Shown: positions 1-11,797, counted from the first letter of the stretch. The stretch is 64,000 nt of DNA from Paracoccaceae bacterium (GCA_028150825.1 JAOGIM010000003.1:55861-119860), one strand, 5' to 3'. Notes: a model not told the origin generated them from the letters alone. Numbers and translations are program-made.

Positions 1-200
1 GATGCAGAAATACTTTGAACCCTAGTTTTTACCAATCTATAGGACCAAACGTAATCCACATTAAACCCACTAAAAAATGCAATCATTTCGACATATATCT
101 AACAACTCTATAAAGGATCTCTGTTAAATTTTTCGATGGCAACTCTGTCTTAAGTAGACAAAATTCTAAAGAAAGGCTAACGGAAATCAACGTAAGACCA

Positions 201-569
201 TTGGAGGTAAAATTGGCGTTTTTATTAAAACTTTTTAATTCTAAGCCTCAGGTTGCACCAAAACCAAACTGGACGAGCGTTGAGGATCATATAGAAGCAG
301 ATAGCGATTACTATGCGGATAAACATTATTCTACAGTCAAAAGTAAGATCCCAGAACTGGAGAAATTGCAATCTGAAACGAATGTTACAAATGGCCCACA
401 ATCGATAAACTACTTGTCTGAAAGGATCGAAGCCCTCTAACAAGTTTATACGGCCCATAAAGCAAAGCTAAAGGCAAATGAAGATGCTTTTAAAGCAAAA
501 GAGCTTAAATTTTAAGAAGAACGACTACAGGCTGTTAAAACTTCACATGAGCTGTCTAAAAAGTTTTAG
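201..569 (+). pseudogene. Decayed coiled-coil-like hypothetical protein
   Basis: The frame opened at 201 continues past in-frame TAA at 438-440 and 513-515 as a Lys/Glu-rich sequence (QVYTAHKAKLKANEDAFKAKELKF*EERLQAVKTSHELSKKF) to TAG at 567-569. Confidence 0.4.
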
Positions 570-825
570 CCACTGCATGGTCTAAAAGTTTAAATATGTT
601 CTAAAAATTTTCCAAATACGTTCGCGTAAATTTGTGGCTTGACCCAGCAGACTTAAATTGTCTCTGAACTAAATGCCTGTGTCTAGTCCGGAAGAACTTT
701 GATCACAAAATCTTAAATCAGCTTGTGAACCAACCAGAATTATTTTCTATTTGGGATAGAAAGCCTTCCGACTCAAAAATCTTCAAGCAAATACACAAAT
801 CGCACTAACAAGGTGGATACAAAAA

Positions 826-1128
826 ATGAAAATGATGAGCATAATCTCAGTCATACCAAAAGAGAATGTGATTGAAGACATAACTGACTTAATCACGGAA
901 AGCCGGAAAGACGGTATTGACGGATTAGAAGTTTACAGCATTGTTCATACTCGGGAAGAAGAACTGGTTGTAATAAATCAATGGACTTCAATTGACGCTT
1001 TTATGGATTATGTGAACGGGCCCCATAATATGATCGAAATGATTGCGCACCTTTGCGTTCACTACGATACAGAAAACGTTTGTAGAGCGTATTCAGGTAC
1101 AATAATGCATCAGGAATTTGGGTCCTGA
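826..1128 (+). CDS. Small ABM-like (putative quinol monooxygenase) protein
   Basis: 100 aa; ABM-like size and pattern (ISVIPKENVIEDITDLI...GIDGLEVYSIVHTREEELVVINQWTSIDAFMDYVNGPHN). Confidence 0.6.
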   Translation: MKMMSIISVIPKENVIEDITDLITESRKDGIDGLEVYSIVHTREEELVVINQWTSIDAFMDYVNGPHNMIEMIAHLCVHYDTENVCRAYSGTIMHQEFGS

Positions 1129-1204
1129 ACCAAGCTAATAAAACATGAGCTTCAGTGGTTATTAAAACTTTATATTAAAGACTTATTGAAAAGAATGACT
1201 ATTT

Positions 1205-1941
1205 ATAAAAATTGACACTATTGCGACAGGACGAATTGGTGGGTTTTTAGCGGTTAAACTGGCGTCAAGAGGTCATAAACTGGTAATAACCGCACTTAGA
1301 GCACACCTGAAAGCTGTCAAATCAAGAGGTTTGGCACTCCAAGATCAGCAAAATTAGAGAACGAAATAGCCTTGGATTGCAATCGAAAGTCCTTCTAAAG
1401 TTGGTAAAGTGGATGTTAACATATTTTGCAATAAGGGTGACAGGATAGACGCTGCCGCTCAGGCATGTTCTCCAATGCTAAAAAAAACATCATCGTCATT
1501 CCATTCTTAAATAGTGTGAAGCATAGGATGAGTTGCCCAACCATCTTTCTGGTAATCATGTGTCAAAACGCATTGTAGGTGTTTAAACTACAGTTTTGAA
1601 ATCAGACGCCATTAAACAGACAGGCGCTTTGATGTGAGTCTATGTGAGCCTGGGAGAATTAGGTCCGCACCCAACTGGCAGATCTCTGTAAAGGCGTGAT
1701 GCCAGAAAGTGCAATTTTATTTTGGGCCAACGACATTTAACTTTCAAATTAAATGGTAGAGAAAACTGAGGCCTTGATTGAAAGTCTTCACTCAAGCATG
1801 CGTGCCTCTAATGCCATCATTTTGGAACATGGAAGTCCGCTTGAGCTTATTTGGGTATCACGTACCATTAAACGGGTGGCCAAAAAAAGTGGGACCAATA
1901 ATCCTTTAAAATCCGCGCTAAATAACTTACTGACACCTTAA
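1205..1941 (+). pseudogene. Decayed ketopantoate reductase (ApbA/PanE family)
   Basis: Fragments in several frames: TGRIGGFLAVKLASRGHKLVITALRAHLKAVKSRGLAL, SKVGKVDVNIFCNKGDRIDAAAQACSPMLKK, NIIVIPFLNSV, and an ApbA_C-like end MVEKTEALIESLHSSMRASNAIILEHGSPLELIW. Confidence 0.65.
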
Positions 1942-2127
1942 AAAAATAGAGTTAAGTCATCACTTTATTAAAAAAGCTTTTCAACAGTCATTACAACCTA
2001 ATATGAAAGCCTTTTAAACTGAAACGAATGATTTGATAGATAGATCATAGACCCATTATTCTTATTGCGATTGCTTTCGCGCTTTTAGTTCGAGAAAATC
2101 CAATTTTTCATTGAATACAAAAATTAC

Positions 2128-3372
2128 TTGGTCTTTAGTTCCTTTCGGATTCTAGCGAAAAAATCTTGGTCAAAAGGAGCCTGCTTGTCCCATATTAACG
2201 TTTTCGTTGGAGCATTTTTTACCCAATTTACAGTGATAGGTCTGATGTTCTCCTTTGGCGTCTTTTTCAATGAATTTGAAATTGAATTTGGTTGGTCGCG
2301 AACATTACTGTCAAGTTGTGCAGCAATCGCTTTCTTTGTTATGGGCGTATTAGCTCTGGTAGCAGGTAGAATGAGCGATCGATATGGTCCCCGTCTAGTC
2401 TTAGGCTTTACTGGAACTTTATACGGCATCGGCTTTGCGTTAATCTCACAAGTCTCAGAACCCTGGCACCTAGTCTTGATTTTCGCCACATTCATTGGCG
2501 CAGGCATGGGAACACATGATGTTGTCACCCTCTCAGCCGTTGCCCGCTGGTTTCCGAATGGTCGAGGTTTAATTACAGGCCTTGCAAAAGTCGGAACAGC
2601 TCTGGGTCAGATGATTATGCCCCCACTCGTCGCCCTTTTGATCATATATTATGATTGGCGCACGGCAGTAATTTGCCTGGGCATTATGGCAGCAGTACTT
2701 TTGATTGTTTCAGCCCTGTTGATGACACATCCTGAAGAACAGCAAGAAGAACTGGGCGTCCAGTCCAAACCAGCTAAATCAATAAGCAAATCGCGCCAAA
2801 CAATAGCTTTTAAACAGCTTTGTTTGATCCAATTTTTATTTTTTCCAACATTGATGACAATCCCAACTCATATTGCAGTGCATGGGATGGATTTGGGAAT
2901 GACATCGGCAAAAGCGGCACTTTTTTTAACGTCAATAGGCGGTGCAAGCATTGCAGGACGTTTGATAGTTGGATCGTTTCTGGACCGAATGGGTAGTAAG
3001 AAAGCCTATGTTGCCTGTTTCATTCCAATTATAATAAGCTTGTTTGCGCTCTTAAATATAACTCAATATGAAATTCTATTTGGGTTTATAGCACTCTATG
3101 GGTTTGGGCATGGAGGATTTTTTGCTGTTGTTTCGCCAACTGTGGCAGCTTATTTTGGCATGAAGGAACATGGCGCACTTTTTGGAACTATATTGTTTTT
3201 TGGAACTATTAGTGGATCGATAGGTCCCATCCTTACCGGCTTTGTTTTTGACCACTTTGGAAGTTATGAGATAGCTTTCTGGGGCCTGCTCGGATTGATG
3301 TTGGCAGGACTACTCTTGGTTTTGGCTTTACCGTCAAAAGATATTGACACCAAAAGTGAGCCAAAGAATTAG
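2128..3372 (+). CDS. MFS transporter (OFA / monocarboxylate-like)
   Basis: 414 aa, multiple TM segments, MFS loop GRMSDRYGPRLVLGFTG; TTG start in the ORF track. Confidence 0.85.
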   Translation: MVFSSFRILAKKSWSKGACLSHINVFVGAFFTQFTVIGLMFSFGVFFNEFEIEFGWSRTLLSSCAAIAFFVMGVLALVAGRMSDRYGPRLVLGFTGTLYGIGFALISQVSEPWHLVLIFATFIGAGMGTHDVVTLSAVARWFPNGRGLITGLAKVGTALGQMIMPPLVALLIIYYDWRTAVICLGIMAAVLLIVSALLMTHPEEQQEELGVQSKPAKSISKSRQTIAFKQLCLIQFLFFPTLMTIPTHIAVHGMDLGMTSAKAALFLTSIGGASIAGRLIVGSFLDRMGSKKAYVACFIPIIISLFALLNITQYEILFGFIALYGFGHGGFFAVVSPTVAAYFGMKEHGALFGTILFFGTISGSIGPILTGFVFDHFGSYEIAFWGLLGLMLAGLLLVLALPSKDIDTKSEPKN

Positions 3373-3640
3373 ATAATTAGTATATTTCTAAATTTCTGTT
3401 GCGCAGAAAACAAATTTTTCTATCTACTCCTTTAAAATGAGTTTGATTTGGAAAACGCCTCGTAGGATATATGAAATATACGCCAGCCGAATAACTTTTC
3501 AGTGACATCATCTGGAACACCCTTTAGTCAAAGCAATAAATTAGATACAAATGTCAATTTGAGTACTACAAAATTCATTTGGATTGTGACAAACTTAAAC
3601 CTAACAAAATAAATTAGGCTATTCGACAAAAGGGCTGGTA

Positions 3641-4024
3641 ATGAAAAACACCGCAGACTATTTCACGCGCATCATTCTAGCGGCAATTTTGATTGTCTTC
3701 GCGACAAAAGCATCATCAGATTATAACAAAGGCGACAAATTTCGGTGTAAGTCTCAACTGGCCGTTAGGGTGTTTCAAAAACCTCACCATCTTAGTGAAA
3801 TGAAACCCCAAGAGTTTACCCTGACAATTACCCAAAACTCGATCAAATTTTATTCCAAGGCTCATTTGTCGTCAACCAATATGAAAGTACACTACCTCGT
3901 CAACAGCTCTTTGGCGGCTTATAATGAATACAGTAACTTTAGCCTTGATATGGGAAAATTCCACTATGCAGATGCCTATTCGTTCGGCGCGGCTTTGATA
4001 ACAGGAACCTGCAAAAAGCTGTAA
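3641..4024 (+). CDS. Hypothetical secreted protein
   Basis: 127 aa ORF with N-terminal hydrophobic signal-like segment. Confidence 0.45.
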   Translation: MKNTADYFTRIILAAILIVFATKASSDYNKGDKFRCKSQLAVRVFQKPHHLSEMKPQEFTLTITQNSIKFYSKAHLSSTNMKVHYLVNSSLAAYNEYSNFSLDMGKFHYADAYSFGAALITGTCKKL

Positions 4025-4221
4025 TTTAAATAAAATGCACATGTCGTGTTTATACAAAGAAACAGCGTGCTTTATCCGCGGCACAATTTAGACCAATGGA
4101 AATAGTTACTGGAGATATTTTTCTAACGTCTTTCTGAACTTTAAATTAAATCGCGATTTTAATTATTTTGATTGAAGCTTTTAGCGACTCGGTTTATGGC
4201 ACATCGAATTTAAGCACATGA

Positions 4222-5412
4222 GTGATCTGCTTGAAGTTCATGTCGCAAGGGAGAAAAAACATGCAGGCAGACAAATTCGGTTTCGGGACACAGATCCGTA
4301 AGTCTCCCTTTTTTGATGCAACGGTTCGTTGGGGAGCAACAGGATTTTCTGTCTATAATCACATGTATATTCCCCGCGACTTTGGATCTGCAGAACAAAA
4401 CTTCTGGAACCTGATAAATGATGCGATTTTGTGCGATGTGGCAGTTGAACGCCAAGTCCAGATTACTGGACCAGATGCTTCAACATTCATTCAAATGTTA
4501 ACACCTCGTGATCTTTCCAAGCTATCGGTTGGTCAATGCAAATATATACTGGTTACAAATGCAGACGGCGGGATTTTGAATGACCCCGTATTGCTGCGTT
4601 TGGCCAACAACCACTTTTGGATGTCACTGGCGGACAGCGATGTTTTACTATGGGCCCAAGGCGTCGCAGTTAACTCAGGACTAGACGTAAAAATCTGTGA
4701 ACCAGATGTCTCACCTCTTCAATTACAGGGTCCAAAATCAGGTGAGATTATGACAGCCTTGTTTGGTAAAAGCATTATGGACCTTCGTTATTACTGGCTT
4801 ATTGAAGTTGAGTTAGACGGTATACCACTCGTCGTATCAAGAACAGGTTGGTCCAGTGAGCTTGGATATGAGATTTACCTTAGAGAAGAGTCATTAGGTG
4901 ATAAATTATGGGAAAAAATTATGGCGGTAGGAGAACCCTTTGGCCTAAAAGCCGGGCATACATCCTCCATCCGGCGTATCGAAGGTGGAATGCTATCCTA
5001 TCACGCCGACGCAGATATAAATACAAACCCATACGAACTTGGCTTGGATCGACTTGTAAACCTTGATATCAATTCAAATTTTATAGGCAAAGCTGCGCTG
5101 ACGCATATCCGCGATCATGGTGTTAACCGTAAACAAGTGGGTCTTATCATTCAATGCGAACCGTTATCAGGTCCAAACACAACGTTCTGGCCCATTAGTC
5201 AAAGTGGCAAAATCGTAGGCAAAGTAACCTCAGCGATTTATTCCCCAAGGCTGGAACAGAACATAGCTTTAGCTATGGTTTCTTCCAATTGCTCCAAACT
5301 CGGCACAGAGCTAGAAGTTTCTATGTCCTCTGAAACAGTACAAGCCTTTGTAGTACAAAAGCCGTTCTATGATCCAAAGAAGAAGATCGCAAGCCTTTAT
5401 AATAATAAGTAA
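4222..5412 (+). CDS. GcvT-family aminomethyltransferase, DmdA-like (substrate uncertain); start probably downstream, e.g. MQADKFGFG at 4261
   Basis: Folate-dependent T-protein-like sequence: FDATVRWGATGFSVYNHMYIPRDFG, DVAVERQVQITGPDAS, VVSRTGWSSELGYEIYL, GKAAL. Confidence 0.85.
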   Translation: MICLKFMSQGRKNMQADKFGFGTQIRKSPFFDATVRWGATGFSVYNHMYIPRDFGSAEQNFWNLINDAILCDVAVERQVQITGPDASTFIQMLTPRDLSKLSVGQCKYILVTNADGGILNDPVLLRLANNHFWMSLADSDVLLWAQGVAVNSGLDVKICEPDVSPLQLQGPKSGEIMTALFGKSIMDLRYYWLIEVELDGIPLVVSRTGWSSELGYEIYLREESLGDKLWEKIMAVGEPFGLKAGHTSSIRRIEGGMLSYHADADINTNPYELGLDRLVNLDINSNFIGKAALTHIRDHGVNRKQVGLIIQCEPLSGPNTTFWPISQSGKIVGKVTSAIYSPRLEQNIALAMVSSNCSKLGTELEVSMSSETVQAFVVQKPFYDPKKKIASLYNNK

Positions 5413-5498
5413 CCCAGCTTTGCGCAAACATTGATCTAAACATAGGAGTTAGTGTGAGTGGTTAATCTGATCACTACAAACATTCGAGGGCTAAAATA

Positions 5499-6065
5499 AT
5501 GTTTCGCGCAAGCGTACGGTTTTTTTTGTTTATTTGTGCTGCATCACAAGCATACGGCGCAACCGATTATGAAATACGTCCTGGAACACTGATAGGTTTC
5601 TCGTATATGGTTGCCGGTGTTCCGTTTTATGGAACATTTGTTATCAAACAAAGTAAATTTTCAATAGACTTCAAGAATCCGGAAAACTCTACGCTTGCGC
5701 TTGAATTTGATACCACAAAAAGTACAGCTGGATTTTATCTTGCGACAAAAGCAATGCTTGGCGACACAATTTTGGACTCGCGAAACCACCCAACCATCAA
5801 TTTCTTCAGCACTGATATTGCTCTAGCCGACGGTCAGTTTCTGCTTGTCGGGATGGCAACAATCAAAGGCATCACAGACCGTATAGAAATTACAGTTTAT
5901 CTTGGGAAAAAAATAGAAACATACCGAAAAGCACCACAAGAAATTTCATTTTTATTCAATACTTCTTTCAGTAGAGAAAAATTCAGAGCAAATGGTTTTT
6001 CAAAACTTGTTGGAGACACAATAGAGTTGCGTGACGAGGTAATTTTGTATTTAAAGAAGGAGTAA
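5499..6065 (+). CDS. YceI family protein
   Basis: Signal-like N-terminus, FDTTKSTAGFYLATKAMLGDTILDSRNHPTINFFSTDI and GMATIKGITDRIEITV typical of YceI. Confidence 0.8.
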   Translation: MFRASVRFFLFICAASQAYGATDYEIRPGTLIGFSYMVAGVPFYGTFVIKQSKFSIDFKNPENSTLALEFDTTKSTAGFYLATKAMLGDTILDSRNHPTINFFSTDIALADGQFLLVGMATIKGITDRIEITVYLGKKIETYRKAPQEISFLFNTSFSREKFRANGFSKLVGDTIELRDEVILYLKKE

Positions 6066-7070
6066 TAAAATCTCTCAAGGCATGTTCTTGAATAGACATT
6101 TTTTATATAGTACAAATCCTAGTTCATTTTTATATTTTGAGTAACGTACACAGGGAAAATCCCAGTAGCTCAAACAAACTTATACCCAATCCCAATGTAA
6201 AGAAATATACATAAATACTCAAGGTAGAGGATAGTACTAGGCATACGCATATGTCCACGCCTCAAAAATTAATGAAAGTTAAAGGTGTGTATAATTCACC
6301 AAATCTTATAGATAATTACGGCGCTGATGGAAGCTATTTCGATACCCTGTTCGACGCCAACGGTATTTTTAATAAGGTATTATAATAATAGCAATAGTCC
6401 TGCAACGACGGAAGGTGATAATGGCATACAGGAAGAGATGGAACGCTAAATGCACACCATTCACGTAAATGGTGTTAGAGGTGAAGCTCAAGATCAAATC
6501 GAAGCCCTAAATAGCACTCAAGAAAGCGATGTTTATTAAGTAAAAAGTGAACTCAGGCTCGCAGTGTGGGAAGCAATTCCAAACGAAGATTATGATTTAA
6601 GCGTATACGCTGATACGCTGCATATTTATAATAACGACAGAACATACCTATCTTCTAAATTAGAATATTTGGGAATTTGATTTTGAATTTGGGCCTGACG
6701 GCGGCCCGCTTACCCCTGAGTGGATAAATAGCACCTGAACAGTTAAGAGTATTCAGGCCAGAAATCCATTAGGAAACTCACTTTATTAGACATATTTTAA
6801 TATAGTCTTATCCAAACCCGATTAAGCGACTTTGCGAAACATGTTTCAAGATTGCAACGGTGAGCTTTTTGTCTATATATCCGACGGTCCATTACCATTG
6901 ACCTATGTCATGCCCACAAGTGACGAGCAGACGCAAATGATGGAGCCACATTATATCAAATGGATTTTCATAATCAACTTTGACCTTACCACAGATGAAA
7001 TCAGCCTTGAGGATGTGTCCTCTATTATTACCTAAAAACTTGACCTTACAGCACAAATGGAATTGGTGAC

Positions 7071-10000
7071 CTACCCATTACTTTCTAATGATACACGGCT
7101 CGACTGCCGCGCAAAAATTCGAAGCTTTATTCGTTTCATAAAGGCATCCAAATTCGCTCCAAGCACCAATAATGCAGGTGTTGCAAGCAAAGTAAGTATA
7201 GTGGCAAACGTTAGCCCACCAGCAATTGTACTAGATAAATCCGTCCACCACTGGGAAGACGGTGCACCTGACAAAATAGTTCTATCCCCAAATTGGATAG
7301 TCAACCCAAACACCATCGGCAACAGCCCCATAATGGTAGTTACTGCCGTCAGCAACACTGGCCTAAACCGCGCAAGACCCGCATGGAATGCCGCATTCGT
7401 TGCCTCGTAGCCCTTTGCACGATATTCATTAAACGTATCAATCAAAACAATGTTATTGTTTACAACAACGCCCGCCAGCGCAATAATCCCCAAACCAGAC
7501 ATAACAATGCCAAACGGCCGATCCATCAACCATAAGCCTAAAAATACTCCGCCAGAAGACAAAATAATAGCAGACATTGTTACAAATGTTTGCCATACAG
7601 AATTGAACTGGATGAGCAGCACGAGGATCATAAGGCACATCGATAGAGAAAATGCTTGAGCAAAAAACGCACTTGTTTCCTCAATATCTTCACTTTCACC
7701 TCCAAAAACAATGGAACTGGAAAGAGGGATGTAGTTACTATCCGCTATGATGTCCTGGAGCGTTTCCAATTGTGTGGCCGGCAAAAGGCCTTGTTTTACA
7801 TCAGCATCGATCGAATAAAAACGTTTGCCATTCTTGCGTTCAATATCACCACCTTTGGGCTGCGGCATCAATTTAGCAAAGACCGACATTGGGACATAAT
7901 CTCCCGAGGCCGTTGGAATGCGCAGTTCTTCCAAGTGATCAAGATTACGCTGATCTCCGGGGAACCGCAGTTTTATGTCTAATTCGTCATCGACATCATC
8001 AGGTCGATAGTCAGAAATACTCACACCTTCTGTAAGCAGTTTAATCATATTTCCAAGTGCATCTATAGATACTCCGTGGCGGCTGGCCTCGTCACGGTCA
8101 AATTCTATGGTCCACTCGATTCCAGGCAATGGCCGCGTGTCCTTAATATCTACAAATCCTCCAATTTCAGCCATCAAACCAACAACAGTATCTGTGGCTA
8201 GTGCTGCCTGTTCCAGATTGTTATCAAATATTTCAATATGTATGGGCGCCCCGCCACCCGGACCGCCTTCTTCTGCTTGAATATTTACTTTAATACCAGT
8301 TACGCCTTCGAGCCGTCTGCGCATTTCATCTATTAATATACTGGCTTTTTCTCGTTTCTGCCAGTCGTCAAATACAGTGCGTATGGACCCAATCGAGTCT
8401 CTGGGAGCCGATTCATCAGACCCTAATCTCGCATATTTCGCAGAAATACCCTTTAAATCGAGTACTCGGCTTTCAGCCTGGCGTAAAAGAGCGTCGCGTT
8501 CATCTGCCGCAAGATCACCACGCGCCAAAACTTGGATTGCAGCTTGTTCTGGCTCAACATCAGGAAAGAAGGTAACCCCTAAACCAGCCGAAAAGTATCC
8601 GCCAAAGGCTACGGCCATAAAACACACGACGAATAATATAACAAGCATGGGGTATCGAACCGCGCGCTTGAGAACCCAGCGGTAGGAACGTGGGGCTGAA
8701 TGATGTGCTGCACCACCAAAAGTCGCCTTTTTACCAAACATACCCCCTAAGACAGGGATAAAAACCAATGCCATTAACAAAGAGGCCGATAGGACACATA
8801 TTACAGTAATTGGCAAAAACTTCATAAAGCTACCAACAATTCCTGGCCAAAACAAAAGCGGCAAGAACACCATTAATGTCGTAATAGTAGAGGCAATGAT
8901 TGGCCAGGCCATGCGCACAGCACCTTCGCGGTATGCAGTCGCGCGATCCACTGACTGAGCAATTCTTCGGTCCGCATATTCAATTGTTACGATGACCCCA
9001 TCCACTAGCATACCCGCGACAAGAATAAGCGAAAACAACACAACAATATTTAGCGTAATGCCCATGTTGTGCAGTAAAGAAATTCCAATCAGAAAGCTAC
9101 CAGGGATCGCCAAGGCAACCAGGGCAGCGTTTCTCAGGCCAAGACTTGCCACTACGACAATCATAACAATCAAAACGGCCGCAGTTACGTTATTGCCAAG
9201 ATCACTGAGAGTTGATCGAACATTCTTAGATTTATCCAAAAGGTAATTTACTTTGACATCCTCAGACATCAATGCAACTTCCTCATCTATAATTCTCCGA
9301 GTATTCTCCGCAACTTCGATTAAATTGGCTCCAACACGTTTTTTAACATCCAACACCAAAGAGCTCTCACCGTTAACCCGGGAGCGGTTGTCTGCGTCAA
9401 CAAACGCGCGACGGACTGTTGCAATATCTTTGAAATGGATCGTAGTGCCATCGCCTATTTTTATCGGCAAGCTCATCAAATCTTCGATAGTTTCAATAAC
9501 GCCAGGGACTTTTAATGCAAGCCGCCCTGCGCCAGTATCTATTGAGCCAGCCGTTACGAGTTGGTTGTTAGAGGCTACGAGTCCAATCACTAATGCGGGA
9601 TTCAGACCATAACTTTCCATTGTTCCAGCATCAATTAGGACTTCGACCATTTCCTCACGATCACCTCCAATCTCGACTTCTAGAACGCCGTCAACCGCTT
9701 CCAGTTTATCCTTTAAATCACGTGCTGCCAAAATCAGTAACTTTTCTGTCACATTTCCATAAATGGCTGCTGTCAGGATTGGAAAAAGTGATAGAGAAAT
9801 CTCAGTAATTTTTGGATCGTCTGCATTTGGAGGCAAATTTGATTTAGCGTCATCTACCGCTTTGCGAACGTCTTCAAGAACCAAATCAATATCTTCACCA
9901 GCTAGAAACTCGAGCGTGACCGAAGCGTACCCTTCGGTTGCTGCGCTGGTCATTTTATCCAGCCCCGCTACCGAGCGCAGTTGTTTTTCCAGCGGCTTTA

Positions 10001-10193
10001 CCAGGAGCTTTTCTGCATCGGTGGGCGAGATACCCGAATAACTGACCGAGACATATGAGATGGGTATATCGATATCGGGTTCTGCTTGCTTTGGGATATT
10101 GATCCAAGCATTTAATCCAATACCGAATATTATCATAATCATAAAAATGATTGCGCCAGGCCGTTTAAAGGCAGCATGAATGACAGCCTTCAT
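7071..10193 (-). CDS. RND family efflux transporter permease (AcrB/HAE-like)
   Basis: 1040 aa; IPKQAEPDIDIP, GVTFFPDVEPEQAAIQV, duplicated TM blocks, GLGIIALAGVVVNNNIVLIDTFNE. Confidence 0.95.
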   Translation of the reverse strand: MKAVIHAAFKRPGAIIFMIMIIFGIGLNAWINIPKQAEPDIDIPISYVSVSYSGISPTDAEKLLVKPLEKQLRSVAGLDKMTSAATEGYASVTLEFLAGEDIDLVLEDVRKAVDDAKSNLPPNADDPKITEISLSLFPILTAAIYGNVTEKLLILAARDLKDKLEAVDGVLEVEIGGDREEMVEVLIDAGTMESYGLNPALVIGLVASNNQLVTAGSIDTGAGRLALKVPGVIETIEDLMSLPIKIGDGTTIHFKDIATVRRAFVDADNRSRVNGESSLVLDVKKRVGANLIEVAENTRRIIDEEVALMSEDVKVNYLLDKSKNVRSTLSDLGNNVTAAVLIVMIVVVASLGLRNAALVALAIPGSFLIGISLLHNMGITLNIVVLFSLILVAGMLVDGVIVTIEYADRRIAQSVDRATAYREGAVRMAWPIIASTITTLMVFLPLLFWPGIVGSFMKFLPITVICVLSASLLMALVFIPVLGGMFGKKATFGGAAHHSAPRSYRWVLKRAVRYPMLVILFVVCFMAVAFGGYFSAGLGVTFFPDVEPEQAAIQVLARGDLAADERDALLRQAESRVLDLKGISAKYARLGSDESAPRDSIGSIRTVFDDWQKREKASILIDEMRRRLEGVTGIKVNIQAEEGGPGGGAPIHIEIFDNNLEQAALATDTVVGLMAEIGGFVDIKDTRPLPGIEWTIEFDRDEASRHGVSIDALGNMIKLLTEGVSISDYRPDDVDDELDIKLRFPGDQRNLDHLEELRIPTASGDYVPMSVFAKLMPQPKGGDIERKNGKRFYSIDADVKQGLLPATQLETLQDIIADSNYIPLSSSIVFGGESEDIEETSAFFAQAFSLSMCLMILVLLIQFNSVWQTFVTMSAIILSSGGVFLGLWLMDRPFGIVMSGLGIIALAGVVVNNNIVLIDTFNEYRAKGYEATNAAFHAGLARFRPVLLTAVTTIMGLLPMVFGLTIQFGDRTILSGAPSSQWWTDLSSTIAGGLTFATILTLLATPALLVLGANLDAFMKRIKLRIFARQSSRVSLESNG

Positions 10194-11467
10194 CAGTTTG
10201 TTTCCCCGATGATTTCGTAGGTAACTTTTGTCCCATCACTTACGAAGGCCTGTCCCATCCCCAAGATCAACGCACCATTTCGCAGGCCAGATACATAGGC
10301 AGCGTTACCAACAGTTTGTGTCACGAGCACTGGCACGGTTTTTACAGTCCCATTAGCGGCCACCGTTTTAACACTTAGCAGACCTGTATCATCCACGTTA
10401 AGATGCGCTGGTGATATTTTGAATGCCGGCACGTGATCAATGATAACGCTTACGCCGGCACTCATCCCAGCGCGCAGAGTTCCATCTTTGTTATCAAGCA
10501 ATATTTCAACATTAAAAGTTCGCGTTGCTTGATTGGCAGAGGTTGCAATTTTATTCACTTGTCCCTGTCTTTTACCAGCACCATCAATGTCCAGATCAAC
10601 ATTATCACCAATCCTGATTTTACTGATCTGGGTCTGGGGTATCGGGGCATCTAGAATAAGCGACTGCAATCCAATAATACGCGCAATGGGAGCATTTTCG
10701 CCAACTGTCTCTCCAACTTCGACATGAAATTCCTCAAGCCAGCCACTTTTAGGCGATTTTACCTTGGTGAAGTCCATTTGCTCTTCGAGCTTCGAAATAC
10801 GGGCATCCACAGCTTTTATAAGAGCGTAAGATTTTGAAAGCTCAAATTCTTCTGACAAGCTTTGCAACTCGATCAATCTCATCTCTGCCGCTTTAAGATG
10901 GGCCATTTGCTGCAGCTTGGCGATGGGCTTCTTAACCCCACGCTCAACTAGCTTTTCTGTCGACTCATAATTACTACGGACCGCATCTAAGTCTGCGCGT
11001 GCAGCTGCGAGTTGGGCAACCCACTCTCCATCTTTTCGAAAGCGCTTCTTTATCTCTTCATAAGCCACCAGAGCCGCTCTACGGTCCGCGCGCGCTGCAT
11101 CCAAATCAGCGTCCAACGTTCCTTTATCAAGCTCAATTAAAATTGCACCAGCTTCAACCCAACCACCTTCGCTAGCTGTGTGTGACTTAACAAAGGCATT
11201 TCGCCGACTAATAACGTTAATGTCAAAGCCAGTTCGGGTTACACCGCGCGCCGTTATTTTTATCGGTACACGCTGATTGACCACTTTCAACGCCTGAGTA
11301 ATCAAGTTTGGCAAATTTTCTTCTGTTTCGATTGTCTCAGACAATGCGACATGATCCTCTAAGAGATCAACTTTCCCATAAAATCCAACTATATCGTCTG
11401 AGAACATCCAACCGACGACGAGTCCGGCGATAATAAGCGCCGAGATGTATGACTTACGTATTTTCAT
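10193..11467 (-). CDS. RND efflux periplasmic adaptor (HlyD/MFP family)
   Basis: 424 aa; single N-terminal TM, coiled coil, SPKSGWLEEFHVEVGETVGENAPIARI; abuts the permease gene. Confidence 0.92.
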   Translation of the reverse strand: MKIRKSYISALIIAGLVVGWMFSDDIVGFYGKVDLLEDHVALSETIETEENLPNLITQALKVVNQRVPIKITARGVTRTGFDINVISRRNAFVKSHTASEGGWVEAGAILIELDKGTLDADLDAARADRRAALVAYEEIKKRFRKDGEWVAQLAAARADLDAVRSNYESTEKLVERGVKKPIAKLQQMAHLKAAEMRLIELQSLSEEFELSKSYALIKAVDARISKLEEQMDFTKVKSPKSGWLEEFHVEVGETVGENAPIARIIGLQSLILDAPIPQTQISKIRIGDNVDLDIDGAGKRQGQVNKIATSANQATRTFNVEILLDNKDGTLRAGMSAGVSVIIDHVPAFKISPAHLNVDDTGLLSVKTVAANGTVKTVPVLVTQTVGNAAYVSGLRNGALILGMGQAFVSDGTKVTYEIIGETN

Positions 11468-11797
11468 TTATCTTGTTTAAATCCTGAATTTAACAATACT
11501 AGGTACTAATTGTTGTGCGAAAACCAAATAATATTGCGAATACTGATATTTTAAATGGGTACTAACACATTGAGGAATAATAATAAAGTCGATCTTTGAT
11601 CTGCCGTAACTCGCTTTCGAGATATCAAGCACTTGCTCGATATCGCATCTTCTTACAACATCCCAAATACCTTTCGTGATATGGCAGTTCTTAGACTCAG
11701 GCCCTAATCTGGTATGAAAGTATTGCAAACTCATAAATCTTTTCAAGCAGCCAATTACACTGGGCCGGTATATAAGTGTTAAACCGGATGTAGTGGT

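Noticed and set aside
6240-7035. Short open frames (MSTPQKLMKVKGVYNSPNLIDNYGADGSYFDTLFDANGIFNKVL; MRNMFQDCNGELFVYISDG...)
   Set aside because: Possibly decayed coding DNA but no family recognised and many stops; not called.
8377-9808. Plus-strand ORFs antisense to the RND permease (e.g. 8377-8685, 8992-9246, 9253-9612)
   Set aside because: Low-complexity shadow ORFs opposite a strong 1040-aa coding region.
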